Shown here piece after piece: positions 34,304 to 43,300 of a stretch of 64,000 nucleotides of DNA (the stretch's first letter is position 1; each line of letters opens with the position of its first letter). The stretch is taken from the NCBI GenBank assembly GCA_017429165.1, contig JAFRPL010000007.1, positions 1 through 64,000 on the forward strand, given 5' to 3'. Under the pieces are notes generated by a model. The model did not search any database. It had not been told where the DNA came from and saw nothing but the letters and a program-made list of their open reading frames with translations. The DNA is from Clostridia bacterium (GTDB taxonomy: Bacteria; Bacillota; Clostridia; Oscillospirales; CAG-382). A program made the translations under genes and the position numbers.

Positions 34304-34332
34304 ATTATATCAAATGAAAACCAATATATCAA
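34304..34332 (-). promoter_or_regulatory. Promoter of the phosphoesterase-ATPase-recG-dusB operon
   Basis: The minus-strand TTGATA (34332-34327) and TATAAT (34309-34304) have a 17-bp spacer and lie 46 nt before the TTG start. Confidence 0.75.
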
Positions 34333-34344
34333 GCGGTAATTTCA

Positions 34345-34375
34345 ATAAAAAAGTTCCGCGCGTAATCGCGCGGAA
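34345..34375 (-). terminator. Second terminator downstream of the tRNA pair
   Basis: The 9-bp stem TTCCGCGCG/CGCGCGGAA with a TAAT loop is followed on the minus strand by CTTTTTTATT. It insulates the tRNA unit from the repair operon. Confidence 0.8.
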
Positions 34376-34404
34376 ACGGAAAACGGCATATAGTGAAGAG
34401 CGAA

Positions 34405-34438
34405 TAAGGAAAAATCCTGCACTTACGCGCAGGATTTT
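34405..34438 (-). terminator. First terminator downstream of tRNA-Glu
   Basis: The 10-bp stem AAAATCCTGC/GCAGGATTTT is followed on the minus strand by a TTCCTTATT tail, directly after the tRNA CCA end. Confidence 0.75.
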
Positions 34439-34513
34439 TGGTGACCCGTAGCAGATTCGGACTGCTGTTACCGCCGTGAAAGGGCGGTGTCTTAACCACT
34501 TGACCAACGGGCC
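34439..34513 (-). tRNA. tRNA-Glu (anticodon TTC), CCA encoded
   Basis: The acceptor GGCCCGT (34513-34507) pairs with ACGGGTC (34449-34443), followed by A and CCA (34441-34439). The anticodon stem CCGCC/GGCGG encloses CTTTCAC, so the anticodon is TTC. The T-arm and D-arm are normal. Confidence 0.96.
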
Positions 34514-34534
34514 TTATATTCGCTCTGGCAGGGT

Positions 34535-34611
34535 TGGTAGCGGAAGTCGGATTTGAACCAACGACCTGCCGGGTATGAACCGGATGCTCTAGCCAGCTGA
34601 GCTATTCCGCC
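34535..34611 (-). tRNA. tRNA-Met (anticodon CAT), CCA encoded
   Basis: The acceptor GGCGGAA (34611-34605) pairs with TTCCGCT (34545-34539), followed by A and CCA (34537-34535). The anticodon loop TTCATAC gives CAT. Overall it resembles elongator tRNA-Met; a lysidine-modified tRNA-Ile cannot be excluded. It is cotranscribed with tRNA-Glu, 21 nt apart. Confidence 0.93.
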
Positions 34612-34635
34612 GAATGCCCCGCCGAGCGCTTGAAT

Positions 34636-34664
34636 AGTATAGCAATAAACGTCCGGTTTGTCAA
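34636..34664 (-). promoter_or_regulatory. Promoter of the tRNA-Met/tRNA-Glu unit
   Basis: The minus-strand TTGACA (34664-34659) and TATACT (34641-34636) are 17 bp apart, 25 nt before the tRNA. Confidence 0.82.
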
Positions 34665-34687
34665 TAGAATTTTATAAAAATTGCAAA

Positions 34688-34717
34688 AATATTTTTCGCG
34701 CTCCCGTTTTCAGGGCG
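34688..34717 (-). terminator. Terminator at the end of the dockerin-protein gene
   Basis: On the minus strand GCGCCC and GGGAGCGC pair around TGAAAAC, followed by GAAAAATATTTTT. The 5' arm overlaps the last codons of the gene. Confidence 0.6.
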
Positions 34718-35237
34718 CAGAGGGATAAACCGTGACCACAAAAGCGACGCGCGCGCCGGCGTAGCTTACGACTATTATTTTTATGCCGGGAGTGGACGAA
34801 TAACCGCTGTATGAATAATCGTCGACCGGGAGGATATCGCCGTTGGCGTACACGATCTGCAGCTCAAAGCCCGTCATATCGAGTTCTTCGCCCTCCATAT
34901 ATTCGGTCTTATCGGGATACGCCATTATCGCGAGACGGCCTCTGCCGCGGTGCACATAGGGCAGCGCCGAAAGCGCGCCGGAAACATAATGCAAAAGCTG
35001 AGCGGCGTCCGCAGCGGTGACCGAACCGTCGCCGTCGATATCCGAAGCGTCGATCTGAGTATAAGAAAGGAACCCGGAACCCGCCACATAATCGAACAGC
35101 AAACGGCAGTCGTCGTAATCGATATCGCCGTCAAAATCTATATCTCCCAAGGGATTTTCGGCGTAAGCGGAAGCCGAGAGCAGACCCGCGAGCGCGCACA
35201 GGCACAGCAGCGCGCAGAGTACGCGTTTCAACTTCAC
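34710..35237 (-). CDS. Secreted protein with dockerin repeats and a bacterial Ig-like domain
   Basis: This 175-residue protein starts with a cleavable signal peptide (KRVLCALLCLCALAGLLSASAYA). A type I-like dockerin module at about 30-90 consists of two 20-odd-residue calcium loops, DIDFDGDIDYDDCRLL and DIDGDGSVTAADAAQLL. The C-terminal half (about 100-172) resembles a Big_3-type Ig-like fold (KTEYMEGEELDMTGFEL). Dockerins bind cohesins to assemble surface complexes, but no cohesin or carbohydrase is seen nearby. The start is GTG 35237, chosen because AAGGAGG precedes it and the signal peptide begins there. It has its own promoter at 35274-35302. Confidence 0.85.
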   Translation of the reverse strand: MKLKRVLCALLCLCALAGLLSASAYAENPLGDIDFDGDIDYDDCRLLFDYVAGSGFLSYTQIDASDIDGDGSVTAADAAQLLHYVSGALSALPYVHRGRGRLAIMAYPDKTEYMEGEELDMTGFELQIVYANGDILPVDDYSYSGYSSTPGIKIIVVSYAGARVAFVVTVYPSAP

Positions 35238-35273
35238 GTCTTTCGCCTCCTTAGGTTTACATAATACGCTTTT

Positions 35274-35302
35274 ATTATACGATAAAAGTCGCATTTTGTC
35301 AA
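35274..35302 (-). promoter_or_regulatory. Promoter of the dockerin-protein gene
   Basis: The minus-strand TTGACA (35302-35297) and TATAAT (35279-35274), perfect hexamers with a 17-bp spacer. Confidence 0.8.
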
Positions 35303-35396
35303 TACCGAAATTGACGTAAAACCGCGGATTTTGAAAATATAAGCTCTTCTTTTTTTGCGGTCGCGCGCTTTTTTGGCCCGAAAAACCATTTTTATC

Positions 35397-35425
35397 TTTA
35401 CAACGCCGCAAATATGTGTTATATT
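35397..35425 (+). promoter_or_regulatory. Promoter of the ddl-murI operon
   Basis: TTTACA (35397-35402) and TATATT (35420-35425) with a 17-bp spacer, about 60 nt before the ddl start. Confidence 0.6.
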
Positions 35426-35486
35426 GTAGAGTACAGTATTATATGTATTTTTAGAAATACATTTTTTGACCGAAAGGAAACCGCAA

Positions 35487-36545
35487 ATGAAACAAACCGT
35501 GCTGGTGATGTTCGGCGGACGTTCTACAGAACACGAAGTGTCCTGCGTTTCCGCGTCGTTCGTTATAAGCAATCTCAATAAAAACAAATACGACGTTATC
35601 CCGTTGGGAATAGATAAAAGCGGACGGTGGCATATTTACCGCGGCGAGCTTGAAAACATAAAGCGGGATACGTGGAACGACGATAAAGACAATCTTATTC
35701 CCGTTTCCGGTGCCGCCCACGGCGGTGTGACCGCGTGGGACAATGAAAAAAAGATCTGGTATCTTCTGCCCGTGGACGTTGTCTTCCCCGTGCTGCACGG
35801 CAAGAACGGCGAAGACGGCACCATGCAGGGGCTTTTCACTCTGTTCGACCTGCCGTTCGTCGGATGCGGTATGTATTCTTCTGCGGTATGCATGGATAAA
35901 GTCGCCGCCAAAACGCTTTGCGAAGCCGAAGGCATAAAGACCGCGCCTTTCGCCGCGGCGAGGAACGTGCCCGGGTTCGACATGGCGTCGTTCGTCGAAG
36001 AATGCGAGCGAAGGTTCGGGTATCCAATGTTCATAAAACCCGCCAACGCGGGGTCTTCGGTGGGCATAACCAAGGCGCGCACGCGTGAGGAGTTCGAACG
36101 CGGAATAGTATCCGCATTTGAAAACGACCGCAAACTGCTCGTTGAGCAGACGATAACAGGCAAAGAGATAGAAGCCGCCGTCATAGGCAACGACATCCCG
36201 TATTCGCCCTGCTGCGGCGAGATAGCTCCCAACGCCGATTTTTACGATTACGACACCAAGTATGTGACCGACACGTCGCGCGCGTACATACCCGCCCGCA
36301 TCCCGCGAGAGGTGGCGGAGCGCGTCTGCCGCGCCGCGGAAAAGGTCTATAAAGCGCTGGACTGCGCGGGGCTCGCGCGCGTGGATTTCTTCGTCGACGG
36401 CGAAAGCATCGTCTTCAACGAGATCAACACCATGCCGGGCTTCACTTCGATTTCGATGTATCCCAAAATGATGATGTATTCGGGCAAGACCGCGGGCGGT
36501 CTGCTCGACGAGCTCATCCGGCTCGCCCTGGAGGCAAAGAGATGA
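35487..36545 (+). CDS. ddl: D-alanine--D-alanine ligase
   Basis: This 352-residue ATP-grasp ligase makes the D-Ala-D-Ala dipeptide for peptidoglycan. The N-terminal GGRSTEHEVSCVSA and the GCGMYSSAVCMDKVAAK helix are typical. The ATP-grasp core has FIKPANAGSSVGITKA near 190 and the metal-binding EINTMPGFTSISMYPKM near 312. ATG 35487 has AAAGGA 9 nt upstream. Its stop overlaps the murI start (ATGA), so both D-amino-acid steps of wall precursor synthesis are coupled. This is a functional counterpart to the decayed VanX-like remnant at 6431. Confidence 0.95.
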   Translation: MKQTVLVMFGGRSTEHEVSCVSASFVISNLNKNKYDVIPLGIDKSGRWHIYRGELENIKRDTWNDDKDNLIPVSGAAHGGVTAWDNEKKIWYLLPVDVVFPVLHGKNGEDGTMQGLFTLFDLPFVGCGMYSSAVCMDKVAAKTLCEAEGIKTAPFAAARNVPGFDMASFVEECERRFGYPMFIKPANAGSSVGITKARTREEFERGIVSAFENDRKLLVEQTITGKEIEAAVIGNDIPYSPCCGEIAPNADFYDYDTKYVTDTSRAYIPARIPREVAERVCRAAEKVYKALDCAGLARVDFFVDGESIVFNEINTMPGFTSISMYPKMMMYSGKTAGGLLDELIRLALEAKR

Positions 36546-37342
36546 TAGGAGTTTTCGATTCCGGCGTGGGCGGACTCACCGCCGTAAGCGCCTTCGACCG
36601 GCTTTTGCCGCAATGCGATATAGTGTATTTCGGCGACACGGCACGCGTGCCTTACGGGACCAAGAGCAAAGCGGTCATTGAAAAATACGCGTTTCAGGAC
36701 TGCCGCTTTATGCTTTCGGAAGGCGTAAAAGCCATACTCGCGGCGTGCGGCACCGTCTCGTCGAACTGCTTGGACGAGCTCAAAGAAGCGCTTGAAGTCC
36801 CAGTGACCGGCGTGGTGGAACCCGCGGCGAAAAAAGCGTACGAGACAGCGGCGCGTTCCAACCGCACCATAGCGGTGCTGGGAACTTCCGCCACCGTGCG
36901 CAGCGGCGCTTACGAGCGCGAGATACGCAAATACGGCGACGGCACCGAGATCATTTCCATCGCCTGCCCGCTGTTCGTTTCGCTTGTCGAAAACGGCAGA
37001 GTAGGCGCGGACGACGAGATAGCGAATATAGCGGTGCGCGAATATCTTGCGCCAATAATACCCATTTCTCCTTCGGCTGTGATACTGGGCTGCACGCATT
37101 ATCCCCTGCTTTCGGAAGTAATTGCAAAGTATCTTCCCGAAAGCGCGCTCATCAACGCTTCGGAAGAGGCGGTCAGGTCGCTCTGTTCGCTGGTGGGCGA
37201 AGACGATTCGGTCTGCGGCCGCAGCGGCGCGCGCAGGTTTTACGTCAGCGACGACCCCGAAGGTTTTGCCGAAAGCGGCAGGGCGTTTTTGGGGCACGAT
37301 ATATCGGACCGCGTGAACTACGTAAACATTGAGGAATTTTAA
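36542..37342 (+). CDS. murI: Glutamate racemase
   Basis: This 266-residue enzyme supplies D-glutamate for peptidoglycan. The N-terminal VFDSGVGGLTA carries the catalytic Asp-Ser. The first active-site Cys is in AACGTVSSNC near residue 70, where the usual Asn after Cys is Gly. The second is in ILGCTHYPLLSE near 180, with the conserved Cys-Thr-His. PYGTKS near 40 is also conserved. The gene overlaps ddl by 4 nt and precedes the DUF1934 gene by 6 nt. Confidence 0.93.
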   Translation: MIGVFDSGVGGLTAVSAFDRLLPQCDIVYFGDTARVPYGTKSKAVIEKYAFQDCRFMLSEGVKAILAACGTVSSNCLDELKEALEVPVTGVVEPAAKKAYETAARSNRTIAVLGTSATVRSGAYEREIRKYGDGTEIISIACPLFVSLVENGRVGADDEIANIAVREYLAPIIPISPSAVILGCTHYPLLSEVIAKYLPESALINASEEAVRSLCSLVGEDDSVCGRSGARRFYVSDDPEGFAESGRAFLGHDISDRVNYVNIEEF

Positions 37343-37348
37343 GATCAC

Positions 37349-37798
37349 ATGAAAATACCCGTAAACATTACCATAATGACAAACAAAACCGTCGACGATC
37401 CGCAGGACGGCGGCAACAGGAGCGAAGTGCGCGAGACCACCGTGAACGGCTTTATGCACACCAAAAAGAACGGGCTCACGCTTGAATACGCCGAACCCGA
37501 GGAAGGCAGCGTCCCCGTGACCACGCTCATAGACCTTCAGCGCAGCGGCATAGTGATGATGAACCGCGGCGGCGACGCCGGAATGATATTCGAGCGCGGC
37601 AAAACGCACAGCTGCGTTTTCACGAGCGGCCCGCTTCCGGTGGAAATAAGAGTGCGCACCGAGGCGCTCACCAACACGATCTCGGCGCTGGGCGGCAAGC
37701 TGGACGTGGATTACACGGTGGATATTATCGCCAGCCGCGCCGAGCAGAGCCATCTTTCGCTGAGCGTGCGGCCGGCTCAGGGCGCAACGCTGTCGTGA
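37349..37798 (+). CDS. DUF1934 family beta-barrel protein
   Basis: This 149-residue protein is beta-rich throughout and matches the general pattern of DUF1934/YwiB-type calycin-like proteins, such as GFMHTKKNGLTLEY and the C-terminal alternating strands LDVDYTVDIIAS. Function is unknown. Its place after murI and before dnaD is common for this family in Clostridia. No signal peptide or membrane segment. Confidence 0.72.
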   Translation: MKIPVNITIMTNKTVDDPQDGGNRSEVRETTVNGFMHTKKNGLTLEYAEPEEGSVPVTTLIDLQRSGIVMMNRGGDAGMIFERGKTHSCVFTSGPLPVEIRVRTEALTNTISALGGKLDVDYTVDIIASRAEQSHLSLSVRPAQGATLS

Positions 37799-37838
37799 CA
37801 TAAATCAAAAAGACATTTTTCGGGAAAAGAAGACTTTT

Positions 37839-38741
37839 ATGAAAAATTACAGGACCACCACTTCCGCGAGCGGGGATTTCGTTGTCCCGCGCGAAGCGAT
37901 GAAATACATAGCCCAGGCGGACGCCGACGCGCTCAAAGTGCTGCTTTACTGTTCCGCCAACCCCGAATTCGAGCTCACGGCTGCTTCGCGCGAGTGCGGA
38001 TTGGACAAGGACCGCTTTTGTTCGGCGCTTGCATACTGGACCGAAAACGGCGTGATATCCGTGGGCGAAAGACCGGCGCAGCGCAAAAAGCCCGCCGATC
38101 TGCTGCAGAATTACGAAAGCAGCGTGCTTGCCGAAGCGCTTGAAAAAGACGGCTCTTTCGCCGCGGTAAAAGACGGCGTCCAGGACCTTCTGGGCATACA
38201 TCTGAACAAAAACGACATTAATCTGCTTTACAATATGTATCACTTCGCCGGCATGAACGCCGACTATATCTGCACCGTCGCCGCCTACTGCACGGCGCGC
38301 GGCAAACGCAGTATGATGAGCATAATGCAGACCGCGTTCGGCTTTTACGACGACGGCGCCGACACTTATGAAAAGCTTGAACTCATGCTTGCCGAGCGCG
38401 AGGAGCGCGAAACGGAGCGCGCGCAGTTCATATCGCTGTGCGGATTCGGCTCGCGCAAGCTCACGAGCAAGGAAAACGCCCTTATGACCAAATGGTTTTC
38501 GGAATACGAGATGCCGTTCGGCGTGGTGCGCACGGCTTATGACAAGATGGTCGACACCATCGGCGAAGTCAAACTTTCGTACCTCGACCGCATACTTTCG
38601 GATTGGTATGCAAACGGAATAAAAGACGAGCAGAACGCGAAAGCGGCGGCACAGCTGCGCAAAAACGGCGCGTCGCTACCCGAAGACAGTTTTGACGCGC
38701 GCGAATTCATTAACGCCGCGATGAAAAAAGGAGTGAAATAA
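37839..38741 (+). CDS. dnaD: DnaD domain replication-initiation protein
   Basis: This 300-residue protein has an N-terminal winged-helix-like half (about 25-100) and a C-terminal DnaD/DnaB2 domain (about 120-275). The diagnostic helix reads YLDRILSDWYANGIK near 248. DnaD-type proteins remodel the origin and help load the replicative helicase. The partner loader follows directly. Translation probably starts at ATG 37839, although the ribosome site (GGAAAAG) is weak. Confidence 0.87.
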   Translation: MKNYRTTTSASGDFVVPREAMKYIAQADADALKVLLYCSANPEFELTAASRECGLDKDRFCSALAYWTENGVISVGERPAQRKKPADLLQNYESSVLAEALEKDGSFAAVKDGVQDLLGIHLNKNDINLLYNMYHFAGMNADYICTVAAYCTARGKRSMMSIMQTAFGFYDDGADTYEKLELMLAEREERETERAQFISLCGFGSRKLTSKENALMTKWFSEYEMPFGVVRTAYDKMVDTIGEVKLSYLDRILSDWYANGIKDEQNAKAAAQLRKNGASLPEDSFDAREFINAAMKKGVK

Positions 38742-39680
38742 ATGCCTGTAAGCGAATACTCCCCCGCCGATATACTTTCGCGCCGCCGCGCTTCCGCCAT
38801 AGACGCCGCCGAGCGCCGCACCGCCGAGCTGCACGAAACCATCCCCGAACTGGAGCAGCTGGACGAGCGTATCAGCGAGCTTTCGTATTACATGTTCGTC
38901 GCCGCGGGCGACGCCGCAAAAGCCGCCGAGATCAGCGCCAAACGCGAAGAACTCACCGGAAAACGCGCGGAACTGCTTGCGGCCGCTTCGTTCCCCTCCG
39001 ACTACGACAAGCCGGTATTCGCCTGCAAAAAATGCGGCGACACCGGATATATAAAGCTTGAAAAATGCGATTGCCTGAAAGAGCTCGAATCGTCGGTCCT
39101 GAACAATACCGAGCTTGGCGCCGGGCTCGCGGAATGCACGTTCGAAAACTTTTCGCTCGAATATTACCCCGCTTCCGGCGGCAAGGACCGCTCGCCGCGC
39201 GACGTGATGGCCGAGATCCTTGAAAAATGCCGCACCTACGCCGAATATTTCAACGCGCACAGCGGCAACCTGCTTTTCTGCGGCGGCACGGGACTGGGCA
39301 AGACTCACCTTTCGGCAGCCATAGGGCATGAAGCCGCCAGAAAGGGCTATTCCGTGGTATACGAATCGGCGCAGAAGATAGTTTCGGAATGCCGCAGAGC
39401 GCTGTATACTTCGGCATACGACGCCGCCGACGCTTTTTACGACTGCGCGCTGCTCATCATAGACGATCTGGGTGCGGAAGTCGCCAACGATTATTCCATA
39501 TCCGCGCTGACCGAACTCATAAACCGCCGTATGGTGCTGGGCAAGCCGATGATCATTTCGACCAATTTAGAGCCCGAAAAGATCCGCACCACGTACGGTT
39601 CACGCCTGTTTTCGCGTATAATCGGCGGATTCATCCCCTGTGTGTTCAAGGGAACCGACGTGCGCTATAAAAAGCTGTGA
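38742..39680 (+). CDS. DnaI/DnaC-like helicase-loader ATPase
   Basis: This 312-residue AAA+ protein is expected to load the replicative helicase. An N-terminal helical part is followed by a cysteine pair region [17 protein letters not shown] (about 87-103), which fits a zinc motif of DnaI-type loaders. The ATPase has Walker [17 protein letters not shown] (near 180) and Walker [11 protein letters not shown] (near 240). GGAGTG precedes the ATG. Its partner dnaD lies immediately upstream. Confidence 0.9.
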   Translation: MPVSEYSPADILSRRRASAIDAAERRTAELHETIPELEQLDERISELSYYMFVAAGDAAKAAEISAKREELTGKRAELLAAASFPSDYDKPVFACKKCGDTGYIKLEKCDCLKELESSVLNNTELGAGLAECTFENFSLEYYPASGGKDRSPRDVMAEILEKCRTYAEYFNAHSGNLLFCGGTGLGKTHLSAAIGHEAARKGYSVVYESAQKIVSECRRALYTSAYDAADAFYDCALLIIDDLGAEVANDYSISALTELINRRMVLGKPMIISTNLEPEKIRTTYGSRLFSRIIGGFIPCVFKGTDVRYKKL

Positions 39681-40117
39681 TGAAAAAAGTCGAGATATTC
39701 ACCGACGGCGCCTGCAGCGGTAACCCCGGCCCCGGCGGCTGGTGCGCGATACTGCGCTACGGCAAGAACGAAAAACAGATATCGGGCGGCGAAGCGCAGA
39801 CGACCAACAACCGCATGGAACTGACCGCGGTAATAATGGGGCTTTCGGCGCTGAAAATGCCGTGCCGGGTGAAACTGGTCACCGATTCGCGCTACGTCGC
39901 CGACGCGGTAGGCAAGGGCTGGGTGTTTTCCTGGCGCGACAAAGGATGGAAAAAAGCCGACAAAAAGCCGGCTTTGAATGTGGATCTTTGGGAAAAACTG
40001 CTTGAACTGCTCGAAACGCACGAGGTGGAATTCGTATGGATAAAAGGTCATGCGGGGCACGAAGAAAACGAACGCTGCGACCGCGCCGCCGTTGCGGAAA
40101 TAGAAAAATTCAAATGA
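39680..40117 (+). CDS. rnhA: Ribonuclease HI
   Basis: This 145-residue enzyme cleaves the RNA strand of RNA/DNA hybrids. It starts with the signature [15 protein letters not shown] with the first catalytic Asp. The catalytic Glu is in [11 protein letters not shown] near 47, Asp in [10 protein letters not shown] near 70, and the final Asp in NERCDRAAV near 135; the His is in [13 protein letters not shown] 39680 directly follows the loader stop (TGATG overlap). It is the last gene of the ddl operon and converges on the minus-strand gene at 40119. Confidence 0.94.
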   Translation: MKKVEIFTDGACSGNPGPGGWCAILRYGKNEKQISGGEAQTTNNRMELTAVIMGLSALKMPCRVKLVTDSRYVADAVGKGWVFSWRDKGWKKADKKPALNVDLWEKLLELLETHEVEFVWIKGHAGHEENERCDRAAVAEIEKFK

Positions 40118-40118
40118 A

Positions 40119-40394
40119 TCATATCTTATCCGGCGTGTAATACACCTTGACGGTGTGCTGCACGCCTTTTTCTTTTTCTCCGTCTTCGCCGCGCAGGCAG
40201 TAAAGCTTCATCCCCTGCCGCAGAAAGACCGCCAGTACCGCCGCTTCGCCGCCCGTGACGTAACAGCAGACGCTGCCGCCGCACATCACCCGGAGCGTGC
40301 GTTTCGCGTCGGGCTCGGACTCAAAATACATTTTCTCATCCGCCGCGGGTTCACCGCCGTGAACGTTTACCGCGCCTATGTATTTATCCCTCAT
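40119..40394 (-). CDS. Small hypothetical protein coupled to addA
   Basis: This 91-residue protein is not recognised. It is beta-rich, with a Met/Cys-rich middle (LRVMCGGSVCCYVTGG) and a lysine-rich tail (GEDGEKEKGVQHTV), and has no signal peptide. The start lies 11 nt inside the end of addA, which suggests cotranslation. It may be a lineage-specific accessory of the nuclease or an unrelated passenger. Confidence 0.6.
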   Translation of the reverse strand: MRDKYIGAVNVHGGEPAADEKMYFESEPDAKRTLRVMCGGSVCCYVTGGEAAVLAVFLRQGMKLYCLRGEDGEKEKGVQHTVKVYYTPDKI

Positions 40395-43300
40395 AAGGCA
40401 CCTCCACTTCGCGCCCCAGCGCGAAAGACCAGAGTACGGCGCGGCTGACCTTGACGCCGGTCATGCGCTCGATCGCGCGGCAGTAATAGAGGATCTGCAT
40501 GGAGTGACGCTCCTTAAGCGTCTCTTCGCCGTCTTCGCGCTTTACGCGGTCGGTCTTGTAATCGACGACCGTGTACGTGCCGTCCGGATTCCGGAAGAAA
40601 CAGTCTATGACTCCCTGGATCATCACTTTTTCGCCCGCGACACCCGAAAGCAGCGCGGAATCTTCTATGATATTGAACCGCTTTTCGCGCACGACCTGCG
40701 GCGAGCTCATTATACGGCGGCAGAGCGGCGACGCAAAGAACACGCCGAGCGCGCGCTTATCCACGCGGGCCGCGTCGTCGCCGGTGATCATTTTTGCAGA
40801 CGTAAGGCGTTCGAGCTCGCTTTCCACGCCGTTTGCCAGCGCGTTTTCAAAATCCGCGAACTGCATGAACAGATGCGTCGACGTGCCGATCAAGGCGGCG
40901 TCTTCGCGCGCGTCGGCGAAAGAGGGTATCTTTTCGCACTCGCTCGCCGAGATAGAACGCGTGTATTCGTCGTCTTCCAATATCCCCTTGCGGAGTTCCG
41001 AGACGGCAGCTTTTGCGGGGACCGTGCTGCTCATCGGCTCAGGATATCCGAACTCCAGCGCTCGGCGGAATACCGGTTCCGGTATCTCTTCATCCGCCGC
41101 CGAAAAGTCGCGGCCGACGGCGAATCTCTTTGGCGCAGGGTTTTCGTTCAGCACGAAGCACGGATGATTCATTTCGCCGATAACGCCGTATATCCATTCG
41201 ACGGTCTTGGAGCACGCAAAGAATTCCTTCGCCTTGGGGCTTTCAAGCACGCCGGTGACGTATAGACGTTCCATCGCGCGAGTGAGCGCCACATACAGGC
41301 AGAACAGCTCGTCGATGCGCGAAGAGCGCTTTTCTTTTTCCTTTTGCAGCTCGTGCGCCGCGGGGCTCTTCTTTACGAAACCGTCGACGAGACAGCAAGT
41401 CAGGTCGCCGTGTTCGGATACGAGATACCCCGCATTCTGATCGGAATCGTTGAATTTTTTACCCGTATCGCTCACAAACACCACCGGGTATTCGAGCCCC
41501 TTGGACTGGTGTATGGTAAGTATTTTGACAAGTTCTTTTTCGTCGTCTTCGGATTCGGGGTTAAAATTCCCTTCGCCTGCGGATATTTCGAGATAGCGCA
41601 GAAATTCCGAAAGCCCGCGGAACGACGTCTTTTCGTAATCGAGCGCGAATTTATAAAGCGAATTGAGGTGGGAGACGCGCTTTTCGCCGCCTTTTTCGCA
41701 GGAGCATAGCGAAACGAGCCCCGTCTTCTGGTACATCAGCCATATAAGACGGCTGCCCGAGCATTCGGCGCCGCTTCTCTTAAGCGAAAGGAGCATGCTC
41801 AAAGCGTCGGCGCACTTTTTGCACGTTTCGTCGCCCGGACGTTCGCCCTGGCGCTGCGAATGCGAAAGGAACGCTCCGGGGCGGCGCCTGACTTCCTTTA
41901 CCTTTCTGTTCGCTTTATATATATGCCCTTTTCCGCTGCGGCGCAGATATGACGCCGCCGCGTGGCGCAGACATTCGTAAAGCGAATCGTACGCGTAGTA
42001 GCGTTTTATCTCGTAAAGGTCTTCGGCGGTAAAGCGGAATACCGGACTGCGCAAAGACGCCGCGAGTGAAATATCGTCGAGCGGATCGTCCACCGCGCGA
42101 AGCACGGCGAGCGCGAGCTGTATTTCGGGGAACGAAAGGAAATCTTCTTTCTTATCGGAAGCGTACGGTATGCCCGCCGCGTCGAACGCTTTACGAAAAA
42201 CTATGCCGTTGGAGCTTGTGGAACGCATTATCACGGCGATATCGCCGTATTTATACGCGCCGCTTTCGACGAGCGACCGTATCTCGGCGGCGACAAATTC
42301 CGCTTCGGTTTCCACGCGCGCGTTTTCACCGGTAAAGAGATCGACTTCGACCGGAGCCGAAACGCACGGCTCTTTTTTCTTCGGAAAGCGCAGTTTTTCG
42401 TTTTCGTACGAAAAACCCGCGGTCTGTTCGGTATAGAGTTTTTCAAACAGCAAGTTGACGAAATCGAGCACCGGCCCGCGGCTTCGGAAGTTTTCGTTGA
42501 GGAAAACCCGGCCGGTGGACGCTTTTTCGTCGAGATCGGCGAAGTTTTTGAGATATTCCATAAATATCTTCACCGAAGAGTTGCGGAACCGGTAGATCGA
42601 CTGCTTGACGTCGCCCACCATAAAGCGGTTGTTTTCTTTTGAAATGAGCCGGAAAATCATATCCTGCAGCGGGTTTATATCCTGGTATTCGTCTACGTAG
42701 ATCTCTTTTATCCCGGCGCGAAGCGTTTCGCAGAATTCCGTGCGGTAAAGAGTGCCGTCGGCGTTTTCCGATCCCAGCAGTTCGAGCGCCAGCTGTTCGA
42801 AATCCGCAAAATCCAAAGCGGAGCGCGTTTTTTTGGATTCGTAGTATTCCCTTTCGAATTCAAGAACGAATCCGTTAAATGCTTCGACGATCTTCGCCAT
42901 ACGGCAATGGTCTTCTATCGCCTCTTCTTCCGTACCGGAAAACAGCGCGGCGCTTTTTTTGACGGCGGTCTCTATTTGTTTGAACTCGCCGTTGAACAGC
43001 TCCTTGAATTCTTCGTCCTTTATTACGGCATTGCGCGGAGGCGCCCAGCTCTTGAGATATGACGCGATATCGGCGTACGAACCGCCGTCTTCCGCTACGG
43101 CGACGAACTCTTCGATAAATTCGACCGTATAATCGATCTTGCGGAAATCGCTTTCTTTTGAAAAATACGTATCGCAGGAAACGTGCAGCGAATATGCGCA
43201 TTTAAGCGCCGAGCGCATACGCTCGACCGTGAGGGCTCGCGCTTCGGCGCCGCATTCGCAGGCGAAGAAACCGCCCTTTTCGGCGGCAGCCGCAGAATCG

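Noticed and set aside
34535..34611. tRNA with CAT anticodon as tRNA-Ile2
   Set aside because: The overall sequence is closer to elongator tRNA-Met. Identity elements for lysidine modification cannot be judged with certainty by eye, so this remains a minor alternative.
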